DNA from: CAVSUR01 sp052143655 | GTDB taxonomy: Bacteria; Actinomycetota; Actinomycetes; Streptosporangiales; Streptosporangiaceae | NCBI GenBank assembly: GCA_052143655.1 | Contig: JBKQSL010000353.1 | Location: forward strand, 1 to 7,147 | Direction: 5' to 3' | DNA: 7,147 nt | Shown: positions 1 to 4,927 of the stretch, piece after piece | Layout of the letters: the number at the start of each line of letters is the position of its first letter | Numbering within the stretch: position 1 is the stretch's first letter | Notes under the pieces: model-generated | Databases searched by the model: none | Told to the model about the DNA's origin: nothing | Seen by the model: only the letters and a program-made list of their open reading frames with translations | Translations under genes and position numbers: made by a program

Positions 1-243
1 ATCGGGCTGCTCGGCGCGAAGATCTGGATCGAGAACCGGGTGGACTTCGCCGACCCGGTGAACCTGATCCCGCTGGCCGCCGGGATCATCGCCGGCGTCG
101 GCGGGCTGACAATCGCGATCACCAGCACGTTCAGCATCACCGGCATCGCAACCGGCTACCACGGGACGCGGGCGTTCCGGCGGCGGCCTGCTGACGTTCC
201 CGGGGCGGCTGGGATGCCGGAATCTGCGGAGAGCGCAGGCTGA
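1..243 (+). CDS. NCS2 family uracil/xanthine permease, C-terminal fragment (5' end outside the window)
   Basis: Reading frame 1 is open from the first base to a TGA at 241-243, so this is the last 80 codons of a gene that starts upstream. The segment with the residues 'ENRVDFADPVNLIPLA' is characteristic of the C-terminal end of nucleobase:cation symporter-2 (UraA-like) permeases, which import uracil or xanthine across the cytoplasmic membrane with protons. Two hydrophobic stretches (about residues 21-35 and 36-54 of the fragment) fit the last membrane helices. They are followed by a basic RRR tail and a short hydrophilic end. The last helix looks short: GIATG is followed almost at once by YHGTRAF, where I recall relatives having several more residues. 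That is an impression from memory, not an alignment. Substrate choice cannot be read from this end. The gene converges on the SAM-dependent enzyme at 301-1173. Confidence 0.82.
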   Translation: MGLLGAKIWIENRVDFADPVNLIPLAAGIIAGVGGLTIAITSTFSITGIATGYHGTRAFRRRPADVPGAAGMPESAESAG

Positions 244-261
244 CAGTGCGGCGCCGGCGCG

Positions 262-279
262 GGCCGGGCACCTCCGGCC
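262..279. terminator. Candidate bidirectional GC-rich hairpin between convergent genes
   Basis: GGCCGG at 262-267 pairs perfectly with CCGGCC at 274-279 around a 6-nt loop. It lies in the 57-bp gap between two convergent stop codons (241-243 and 301-303). There is no T-tract, which is common for actinomycete hairpins, and such a short GC stem can arise by chance at this base composition. The placement is the main support. Confidence 0.35.
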
Positions 280-300
280 GGCCGAAGACCTCCGGCGGCG

Positions 301-1173
301 TCAGTCATAGACCTCCGGCAGCGGCGGCGGGGGCGGGCCGGGATGCGCGTCGGTGACCGGCCTGGCCCCGGCGGTGAAATCGTCCAGCGCAGCGCCCGCG
401 GCCACCAGGGCAGCCGCCGGCCCGGCTGCGGCCCGGCGGGCCAGCTCGGCGACCGGCAGCGGCCAGCCGGAGGCGGCCAGCACCAGGTTGCCGAACGCCT
501 GCCCGGCCAGCACCGGCGGCTCGGCGATGAGGCAGTGGTGCGGGAATGCCGCGCGCACGGCCGCGGCGCGGCCGCGGGCGTGCGCCAGCGGCGGGCCGTC
601 GCCGACGTTGACCGCGCAGATGCCCGCCGGGGTCAGCGCCCGGGCCAGCAGGGCGGCGAACTCCGCCGACGCCGCCCGGGGCGGGGTGGCGGCCCCGGTG
701 AACGCGTCGGCGATCACCAGATCCCAGGACCCGGCCGGCTGCCGTTCGGCGACGGCGCGCGCATCGGCCACCAGGACGGTGACCTGACCGCAGCCCCGCC
801 CGCCGGCATCACGGAGCGGCAGCCGCCGCCAGATCAGCTGAGCCACCCGCGGGTCAGCCTCGACCGCCAGCTGGTGCGAGCCCGGCCGGGTCGCGGCCAC
901 GTACCGGGCGAGCGTCAGGCCGCCAGCGCCCAGGTGCAGCACCCGCAGCGGCGCCCCGGCCGGCCCGGCCAGGTCGATCAGGTGCCCGATCCACTGGGTG
1001 TACTCCAGCTCCAGGTGCCGCGGATCGCCGAGATCCACGTAGGACTGCGGGACGTCGTCGATGAGCAGCATCCACGCCCCGGGCCGCTCCGCGTCCGGCA
1101 GCAGCTCGACCTGGCTGCGCGAGGCCGCCAGCGGTCCGGCCGGCTCGCCGGGTGGGTGCTGCGCATCAGGCAT
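301..1173 (-). CDS. Spermidine-synthase-like SAM-dependent enzyme
   Basis: The product has 290 residues and a Rossmann-type class I methyltransferase core of the spermidine synthase (SpeE-like) superfamily. Residues 43-67 (QSYVDLGDP, then ELEYTQWIGHLID) resemble the conserved N-terminal part of bacterial 'spermidine synthase-like' proteins. Motif I (LHLGAGGLTLARY, 79-91) is the nucleotide-binding glycine loop. E105 and D107 would contact the ribose. VADAR (135-139) and DLVIADAFTG (151-160) follow in the usual order. The aminopropyltransferase gate motif usually contains D-x-x-DP after the catalytic Asp; here it reads DAFTGAATPP. True spermidine synthesis is therefore doubtful and the substrate is unknown. 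The ATG at 1173 was chosen because the core follows within ~20 residues. A second in-frame ATG at 1206 lies in an upstream copy of a 33-bp repeat and would add 11 residues. The C-terminus is proline-rich. It is a single gene, divergent from the winged-helix gene. Confidence 0.8.
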   Translation of the reverse strand: MPDAQHPPGEPAGPLAASRSQVELLPDAERPGAWMLLIDDVPQSYVDLGDPRHLELEYTQWIGHLIDLAGPAGAPLRVLHLGAGGLTLARYVAATRPGSHQLAVEADPRVAQLIWRRLPLRDAGGRGCGQVTVLVADARAVAERQPAGSWDLVIADAFTGAATPPRAASAEFAALLARALTPAGICAVNVGDGPPLAHARGRAAAVRAAFPHHCLIAEPPVLAGQAFGNLVLAASGWPLPVAELARRAAAGPAAALVAAGAALDDFTAGARPVTDAHPGPPPPPLPEVYD

Positions 1174-1276
1174 GCCGCCATTGTCCCGGCGTGGGGCATC
1201 CGGCATGCCGCCATTGTCCCGGCGCGGGGCATCCGGCGGCGCGGGGCATCCGGCGGCGCGGCGGCGCGGGGCACCG
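1171..1276. repeat. Tandem repeats (33-bp x2, then 17-bp units) spanning the start of the SAM-enzyme gene
   Basis: Positions 1171-1203 and 1204-1236 are the same 33-bp unit with one mismatch (T1192 versus C1225). The last 17 bp of the unit, from CGGCGCGGGG to ATCCGG, recur exactly at 1237-1253. A broken copy lies at 1254-1261 and a diverged partial copy at 1262-1276. The 33-bp period is 11 codons, so on the minus strand it keeps the frame of the 301-1173 gene and each full copy carries an ATG (1173 and 1206). The array fills much of the divergent promoter region and may have arisen by slippage. Confidence 0.85.
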
Positions 1277-1371
1277 TCCGGTGTCGGCGACCGGCCATAT
1301 GCTCGGGGCGAGCGCCACGGCAGTCCGCCGCAGGACCGGCGGGCGGGCGCGGCTGCGGACCGGAGGGCAGC

Positions 1372-2562
1372 ATGCGGCACATCACGGTGGCCGAGCGGCG
1401 CACCCGGCTGGGCCTCCGGCACCGGCTGGCACCCGGCGCCCTGGCCGAGGATCCCGCCGAGGTGGCGGACAGCCTGGTGGCGGTGCACGGCACCGACCCG
1501 GCCTCGGTGTTCGTGGGTGCCATGGCCAGGATGCGGGACGGCAGCATCGGCTCCGTCGAGCGGGCCCTGTACACCGACCGGACGCTGATCCGGCTGCTCG
1601 GCATGCGCCGCACCGTCTTCGTCGTCTCCCGGCAGACCGCGCCCGTCGTGCAGGCCGCCTGCAGCCGTGCGGTTGCCGCCCGCGAGCGGCGCAAGCTGGT
1701 GTCCTGGCTGACCGAGGCCGCCGTCGCCGACGACGTCGAGCGCTGGCTGGACGAGGCGGCGCAGGCCGCGCTCAGCGCCCTCGCGGCCCGGGGCGCGGCG
1801 ACGGCGGCCGAGATCGCCGCCGACGATCCGCGGCTGCAGGTCGAGCTGGTGCTGGCCCGGGGCAAGTCCTACGAGGGGCGGCAGCAGGTCGCCGGGCGGC
1901 TGCTGTTCCTGCTGGCAGCCGAGGGCCAGGTGGTGCGCGGCCGGCCGCGGGGGTCGTGGACCTCGCACCAGCATCAGTGGTCGGTGATGGCTGACTGGTG
2001 CCCGGGCGGCCTGGCGGAGTGGCCGCAGGAGGACGCCGAGACCGAGCTGGCGCGCCGCTGGCTGCGGGCGTACGGGCCGGGCACGGCCGAAGACCTGCGC
2101 TGGTGGCTGGGATGGACGAAGGCCCAGGTGAAGCAGGCGCTCACCCGGCTGCGGCCGGCGGAGGTGGACCTGGACGGCACCGTCGGCCTGGTACTGCCCG
2201 ACGACGTCGGACCGCCCGAGGAGGCGGAGCCGTGGGCGGCGCTGCTGCCCGGGCTTGACTCGACGCCGATGGGCTGGCAGCAGCGGGACTGGTTCCTGGG
2301 CCCGCACCGCCAGCACCTGTTCGACGGCACTGGGAACGTCGGGCCCACCGTGTGGTGGGACGGCAGGATCGTGGGCGGCTGGACCCAGGACGGCAGCGGC
2401 GAGATCGTCTGCCGGCTGCTGGCCGACGTGGGTGCCGACGCGGTGGCGGCGATCGAGACGGCGGCCAGCCGGCTGGCCGCGGCGATCGAGCCGGTCCGGC
2501 TCACGCCGCGCACCCGCGGCCGCACCTGGCTGGAGCGCGAGCTGGCCGGACAGGGCGGGTGA
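1372..2562 (+). CDS. Winged-helix DNA-binding domain protein (HTH_42 / YcaQ-AlkZ-like superfamily)
   Basis: The product has 396 residues and matches the actinobacterial 'winged helix DNA-binding domain-containing protein' family (HTH_42, the superfamily of the YcaQ and AlkZ DNA glycosylases), near its usual length of 350-400. The N-terminus RRTRLGLRHRLAPG is the typical opening helix. VHGTDPASVFVGAMARM (38-54) sits where AlkZ-type enzymes carry the Q-x-Q catalytic motif, but here it reads H39-x-T41. A second winged-helix unit is seen at 229-248 (RWLRAYGPGTAEDL, then WWLGW). The C-terminal beta region includes GPTVWWDGRIVGGW (324-337). The ATG at 1372 was chosen because GGAGGG at 1362-1367 lies 4 nt upstream and the family N-terminus starts there. 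The TGA at 2560-2562 overlaps the next gene's GTG. The protein may bind or repair DNA or act as a regulator; the missing Q-x-Q makes classical AlkZ activity uncertain. Confidence 0.85.
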   Translation: MRHITVAERRTRLGLRHRLAPGALAEDPAEVADSLVAVHGTDPASVFVGAMARMRDGSIGSVERALYTDRTLIRLLGMRRTVFVVSRQTAPVVQAACSRAVAARERRKLVSWLTEAAVADDVERWLDEAAQAALSALAARGAATAAEIAADDPRLQVELVLARGKSYEGRQQVAGRLLFLLAAEGQVVRGRPRGSWTSHQHQWSVMADWCPGGLAEWPQEDAETELARRWLRAYGPGTAEDLRWWLGWTKAQVKQALTRLRPAEVDLDGTVGLVLPDDVGPPEEAEPWAALLPGLDSTPMGWQQRDWFLGPHRQHLFDGTGNVGPTVWWDGRIVGGWTQDGSGEIVCRLLADVGADAVAAIETAASRLAAAIEPVRLTPRTRGRTWLERELAGQGG

Positions 2563-3236
2563 GCGCCGGTGACCGGGCAGTGATCGAGGATCTGGTCCCG
2601 GCCGGGGTCATGACCGTGGAGGCATTCGGGGACCTGCCGGATATCCGGCTCTACCCGGAGGAGGAGCAGATCATCTCCCGCGCCGTGGCCAGGCGGCGGG
2701 CGGAGTTCACCACCGGCCGCGGCTGCGCCCGGCGGGCGCTGGCCCGGCTGGGGATCCCGGCCGGGCCGATCCTGCGGCAAGCGAACGGCGCCCCGCGGTG
2801 GCCGGACGGGATCGCCGGCAGCATCACGCACTGTGCCGGCTACCGGGCGGCCGCGGTCGCCCGCACCAGCGCCGCGGCGTCCGTAGGCATCGACGCTGAG
2901 CCGGATGCACCGCTGCCGCCGGGCGTCCTCGCCCTGATCGCGACACCCGGCGAGCGGGCGTGGGTGGCGGAGGCCAGCTCGGAGCCGGGCGTCTGCTGGG
3001 ACCGACTGCTGTTCAGCATCAAGGAGTCGGTGTACAAGGCGTGGTTCCCGCTGACCGGCGACTGGCTGAGCTTCACCGATGCCGAGGTCGAAGCGCCCGA
3101 GGACGGGGAGTTCACGGCCCGGCTGCTGGTACCCGGGCCGGTGCTCGCGGGCCAGGCGCTCACCGGTTTCAGCGGCCGCTGGCTGTCCCGCGGCGGCCTG
3201 GTGGTCACCGCGGTCACGGTGGACCCCGCGGGCTGA
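2559..3236 (+). CDS. 4'-phosphopantetheinyl transferase (Sfp/EntD type)
   Basis: This enzyme moves phosphopantetheine from CoA to a conserved serine of acyl- or peptidyl-carrier proteins in the cytoplasm, activating polyketide, nonribosomal peptide or fatty-acid synthases. Numbering from the GTG at 2559 (225 residues), the family signatures are clear: RRRAEFTTGRGCAR near 46-59, GAPRWPDG, the SITHCAGYRAAAVA block, VGIDAEP at 109-115 with the Mg-binding D112, and WDRLLFSIKESVYKAWF at 147-163 with the F-S-x-K-E-S and K-A motifs (K155, E156, K160). Length is normal for the single-domain Sfp class. The GTG at 2559 overlaps the previous stop as GTGA, which suggests translational coupling. A second in-frame GTG at 2580 would start VIEDLVPAGV, matching the usual MIE start of relatives, and would give 218 residues; it is a serious alternative. 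No synthase genes are in the window, so the partner carrier proteins are elsewhere. Confidence 0.93.
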   Translation: MSAGDRAVIEDLVPAGVMTVEAFGDLPDIRLYPEEEQIISRAVARRRAEFTTGRGCARRALARLGIPAGPILRQANGAPRWPDGIAGSITHCAGYRAAAVARTSAAASVGIDAEPDAPLPPGVLALIATPGERAWVAEASSEPGVCWDRLLFSIKESVYKAWFPLTGDWLSFTDAEVEAPEDGEFTARLLVPGPVLAGQALTGFSGRWLSRGGLVVTAVTVDPAG

Positions 3237-3242
3237 CGCGCC

Positions 3243-3261
3243 GCCGGGCAGGTAACCCGGC
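3243..3261 (+). terminator. Candidate hairpin terminator after the PPTase gene
   Basis: GCCGGG at 3243-3248 pairs perfectly with CCCGGC at 3256-3261 around a 7-nt loop. It begins 7 nt after the PPTase stop codon. There is no T-tract. A second perfect palindrome, CCGCGGCCGCGG, follows at 3263-3274. Confidence 0.4.
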
Positions 3262-3290
3262 ACCGCGGCCGCGGGTGCAGGCCGCCGGTG

Positions 3291-3324
3291 CAGTGCCGCG
3301 GCCGCCGGGCCAGTGCCGCGGCCG
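3291..3324. repeat. Short direct repeat, 14 bp x2
   Basis: CAGTGCCGCGGCCG occurs at 3291-3304 and exactly again at 3311-3324, a 20-bp period, in the spacer between the PPTase gene and the GNAT gene. It may be slippage or a pair of protein sites on one face of the helix (about two turns apart). No other element in 3237-3406 is recognisable. Confidence 0.6.
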
Positions 3325-3406
3325 AGCGTAGTACCGCGGAGCAGCCGGACGCCCAGCAGCCCGGTCAGCGATGTGGCGATCGCGGCGGTGTGCCAGTCTC
3401 GTCGGT

Positions 3407-3877
3407 GTGGCAGTCTCAGCGCATGACAGCTGCGCTCGAGGCCGGTCGTTCGAGGTCCGGCCGTTCCGACCCGAAGACGCCGAGCAGGTCACGGCGCTCG
3501 CGCCGCGGCTCGCCGAGCGGGTCGCCGCCTGGCGGGAGCCGGCCGCCGTGCTGGCCGCCGTGCTGGCCGCCGTGCAAGGCTGGGTCCGGGACTCGGTGCA
3601 GGCCGCGGGCGAGCCAGGACACGCCGTCCTCGTCGCGGCCGCCGCGGGCCAGATCGCCGGGGTGGTGACCGTCGCCGAGCGCGAGCACTTCACCGGCCAG
3701 ATCGACGCCTACGTCGGCGAGCTGGCCGTGCGGCGCGGCCTGGAGCGGCGCGGGGTGGCCAGCGCGCTGATGGCCGCCGCCGAGCAGTGGGCGGCGCAGC
3801 GCGGCCTGCGGTTCATCACCCTGGAGACCGGGGCGGCGAACGGGCCGGCCCGGCGCCTGTACGAGTCGCGCGGATAA
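3407..3877 (+). CDS. GNAT family N-acetyltransferase, probably truncated at the C-terminus
   Basis: A GCN5-related acetyltransferase, which moves an acetyl group from acetyl-CoA to an amine; the acceptor is unknown. From the GTG at 3407 there are 156 residues. The family opening FEVRPFRPEDAEQV lies at 15-28, the central strands at about 73-90, ELAVRRGLERRGVASALM (105-122) is the acetyl-CoA motif A region, and FITLETGAANGPARRLYESRG (136-156) is motif B. The usual R/Q-x-x-G-x-G/A pattern has E113 in its first place. The protein stops straight after LYESRG, where relatives continue with a phenylalanine or tyrosine and a last strand of 10-20 residues, so the C-terminus is cut. The start is uncertain: an ATG at 3371 would add 12 residues, neither start has a clear ribosome site, and the ATG at 3423 is in another frame. 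The gene may be degenerate. Confidence 0.68.
   Translation: MAVSAHDSCARGRSFEVRPFRPEDAEQVTALAPRLAERVAAWREPAAVLAAVLAAVQGWVRDSVQAAGEPGHAVLVAAAAGQIAGVVTVAEREHFTGQIDAYVGELAVRRGLERRGVASALMAAAEQWAAQRGLRFITLETGAANGPARRLYESRG
3542..3577 (+). repeat. In-frame 12-bp tandem repeat inside the GNAT gene
   Basis: GCCGCCGTGCTG occurs at 3542-3553 and 3554-3565, with a third copy ending CAA at 3566-3577. The repeat keeps the frame and encodes AAVL-AAVL-AAVQ in a predicted helix (about residues 46-57), so its copy number could vary without a frameshift. Confidence 0.75.
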
Positions 3878-3884
3878 CCAGCTG

Positions 3885-3923
3885 AGCATCCCGGTCGCCT
3901 CACCCCGGCCCGGAAGGGATGCT
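3885..3923 (+). terminator. Inverted repeat / candidate terminator after the GNAT stop codon
   Basis: AGCATCCC at 3885-3892 is perfectly complementary to GGGATGCT at 3916-3923, and a G-T wobble at 3884/3924 can extend it. The loop is 23 nt and GC-rich. The 3' arm runs into TTT (3923-3925). The stem starts 7 nt after the TAA of the acetyltransferase gene, which fits a transcription terminator. The arms are less GC-rich than their surroundings, so a chance origin is less likely than for pure GC stems. The long loop is atypical. Confidence 0.5.
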
Positions 3924-4006
3924 TTACCGCCCGGTACCGCATCACCTGGACCGACGTCACCGGCACGCACACGCTGGTCGTCCCGATCACCGGCACCGGT
4001 ACCTGA
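3924..4006 (+). pseudogene. Coding-like C-terminal scrap with no start codon, unrecognised
   Basis: The same frame as the GNAT gene reopens after its TAA and runs to a TGA at 4004-4006. From 3926 it reads TARYRITWTDVTGTHTLV and then VPITGTGT. Almost every third base is G or C, and the alternating hydrophobic pattern suggests beta strands, both typical of real actinomycete coding sequence. There is no ATG, GTG or TTG in this frame between the GNAT stop and the TGA, so it cannot be an independent gene. It may be the 3' end of a lost gene, or chance. I do not recognise the family. Part of the frame overlaps the inverted repeat at 3885-3923. Confidence 0.35.
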
Positions 4007-4011
4007 CCGGG

Positions 4012-4041
4012 CCCCGTTGCGGCAGCCCCCGTTGCGGCAGC
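4012..4041. repeat. Perfect 15-bp tandem duplication
   Basis: CCCCGTTGCGGCAGC occurs at 4012-4026 and again, head to tail, at 4027-4041. It lies in the convergent spacer between the scrap ending at 4006 and the minus-strand gene ending at 4067. It looks like a recent slippage duplication. Confidence 0.8.
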
Positions 4042-4066
4042 CGCCGAGGCCGGAGAACCGGGAGCG

Positions 4067-4375
4067 CTAGCCGGACTGGCCGGAGCCCCGCCCGGCCGGA
4101 ACCGCGGCCTGCGACTCGCCGTCGCCTGTCCCCGCTTCGATCTGGCCGGCGTCGCCGGACGGCTGCCCGGGCCCGGCCGTGATGCCTTCCTGCCCGGGCG
4201 GCGCGGCGGCCACGGCGGCGGCCTGCGCGGCGGCGGCTTGCTCAGCGGCCGCCTTGTGATGCCCCCACTCGGGATGGGCCTCCGCCCGGTAAATCAAGAG
4301 CAGCCATCCCCCCAGGGCGATGACCAGCGCAATCGGCAGGATGTACAGCATGGGTCCCAGTCCCGATCCCGTCAA
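4067..4375 (-). CDS. Small single-pass membrane protein with Ala/Gln/Gly/Pro-rich tail, function unknown
   Basis: From the TTG at 4375 the product has 102 residues. Residues 9-29 (MLYILPIALVIALGGWLLLIY as one hydrophobic run) form a single membrane helix. It is followed by the positive and polar RAEAHPEWGHHKA, then an alanine/glutamine stretch (about 43-58) and a low-complexity Gly/Pro/Glu tail ending at the TAG (4067-4069). By the positive-inside rule the tail is likely cytoplasmic. The TTG was chosen because GGAAGGG (4390-4384 on the minus strand) lies 8 nt upstream, an ideal ribosome site. The ATG at 4351 begins right at the helix, has no comparable site, and would give 94 residues. I do not recognise a named family. 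The next minus-strand sequence upstream is the pseudogene block ending at 4513. Confidence 0.62.
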   Translation of the reverse strand: MTGSGLGPMLYILPIALVIALGGWLLLIYRAEAHPEWGHHKAAAEQAAAAQAAAVAAAPPGQEGITAGPGQPSGDAGQIEAGTGDGESQAAVPAGRGSGQSG

Positions 4376-4383
4376 GGTGCTTC

Positions 4384-4390
4384 CCTTCCG
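4384..4390 (-). promoter_or_regulatory. Ribosome binding site deciding the TTG start of the small membrane protein
   Basis: On the minus strand GGAAGGG is followed by an 8-nt spacer and TTG at 4375. It is one of the best Shine-Dalgarno matches in the window, while the downstream ATG at 4351 has only a weak GGGA-type match. Confidence 0.55.
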
Positions 4391-4482
4391 GGCCCAGATG
4401 CCCTGGCAGGCGCGTACAGTCCCCTGCATCTGACCGCCGCGGCGGTACGCTGACCAGGGACCTACGGCCCGAGCACCCGGGA

Positions 4483-4510
4483 CGTCCGGGGGCCGCGCTG
4501 CACCCGGACG
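4483..4510 (-). terminator. Hairpin terminator directly after the phosphoketolase remnant
   Basis: CGTCCGGG at 4483-4490 and CCCGGACG at 4503-4510 form a perfect 8-bp stem with a 12-nt loop. On the minus strand the stem begins 2 nt after the TGA at 4513-4515. There is no T-tract. Its position right behind the stop supports that stop being the true end of a former gene. Confidence 0.55.
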
Positions 4511-4512
4511 GG

Positions 4513-4644
4513 TCAGCCCGGCCAGCTCCACTGGGCCACCTCAGGCAGGTCGGCGCCGTGCTCGCGGGTCCAGGTCCGGGCTCGCAGCCAGGTGTCGAAC
4601 TCCCGGTCCGACAGCCCGTGCGGGTGCTCGGCCACGTCCAGGAA
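4513..4644 (-). pseudogene. Phosphoketolase (XFP family) remnant, C-terminal pieces with internal deletion
   Basis: On the minus strand this frame encodes 43 residues and a TGA. They contain EHPHGLSDREFDTW followed directly by LRARTWTREHGADLPEV and AQWSWPG. From family knowledge, xylulose-5-phosphate/fructose-6-phosphate phosphoketolases have an 'HPHGLSD..FD' motif in the C-terminal half and end in 'REHGEDxPExxxWxW'. The two are normally separated by well over 100 residues. Both occur here in the right order but adjacent, which indicates an internal deletion, and everything before the first motif is missing. It has no start codon in place and lies in a different frame from the dehydrogenase fragment just upstream (4645-4868), so it cannot be made as part of that protein. 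The identification is from memory of the family; the boundary at 4644 is approximate. Confidence 0.68.
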
Positions 4645-4868
4645 CCCCGGGGCACCAGTTCCACCTCACTGGACGCCCGCCGGTTGCGGCGCATGGTCCA
4701 TTCCGCTGCGCCACCGCCATCCAGGTAGCTCTGGGCGGCGCCGGGCAGCCGCCGGCGCGCGAGCCGGGCGAGGTCGTCGATGTCGTAGCAGCGGGCCAGC
4801 GCACGGACGCCATAGAGCACCGAGGGCCGGCCGGGCTGCACCAGCGCGCGGATCTCCGAGAGCCTCAT
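4645..4868 (-). pseudogene. FMN-dependent alpha-hydroxy-acid dehydrogenase (lactate dehydrogenase/oxidase-like), N-terminal fragment
   Basis: The frame starts at the ATG at 4868 (MRLSEIRALVQPGRP). It contains YDIDDLARLARRRLPGAAQS, YLDGGGAAEWTMRRNRRA and EVELVPR, the standard N-terminal layout of FMN-dependent alpha-hydroxy-acid dehydrogenases such as LldD and glycolate oxidase: the '(F/Y)xYxDGGAxxExTxRRNRxAFxxVxxxPR' region. After VPR, near residue 75, the family similarity ends abruptly, where relatives go on with a VLRDVS-type strand and ~300 more residues carrying the FMN site and catalytic histidine. The same frame stays open as far as 4242 but encodes unrelated, arginine/glycine/proline-rich shadow sequence. 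It begins 59 nt after the DUF6308 stop codon, same strand. It is certainly inactive as an enzyme. Confidence 0.75.
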
Positions 4869-4927
4869 GCCCAGTTACCTGCCCGCGGGGAAGCGGGCCA
4901 GCCGCATCCAGCGCGCGGGACGTCCGG

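Noticed and set aside
1171..1276. Tandem repeats as a possible CRISPR array or iteron origin
   Set aside because: The units abut each other with no spacers, there are only two full copies, and no cas or replication gene is present.
1296..1303. CATATGCT as a -10 box for the winged-helix gene
   Set aside because: TATGCT is a fair match, but no -35 is visible at the proper spacing, so I do not list it as a promoter.
1174..2316. Minus-strand open frame extending the SAM enzyme by 381 residues
   Set aside because: The extension is antisense to the winged-helix gene and is low-complexity Arg/Gly/Pro sequence with no recognisable domain.
343..2562. Very long open plus-strand frame covering both the SAM-enzyme region and the winged-helix gene
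   Set aside because: Only the part from 1372 onward shows a protein family and a ribosome site. The first part is the antisense shadow of the minus-strand SAM enzyme in GC-rich DNA.
4645..4868. Dehydrogenase fragment as an intact 208-residue protein ending at 4242
   Set aside because: After about residue 75 the frame runs antisense-like or out of frame through the phosphoketolase remnant, its hairpin and the small membrane gene.
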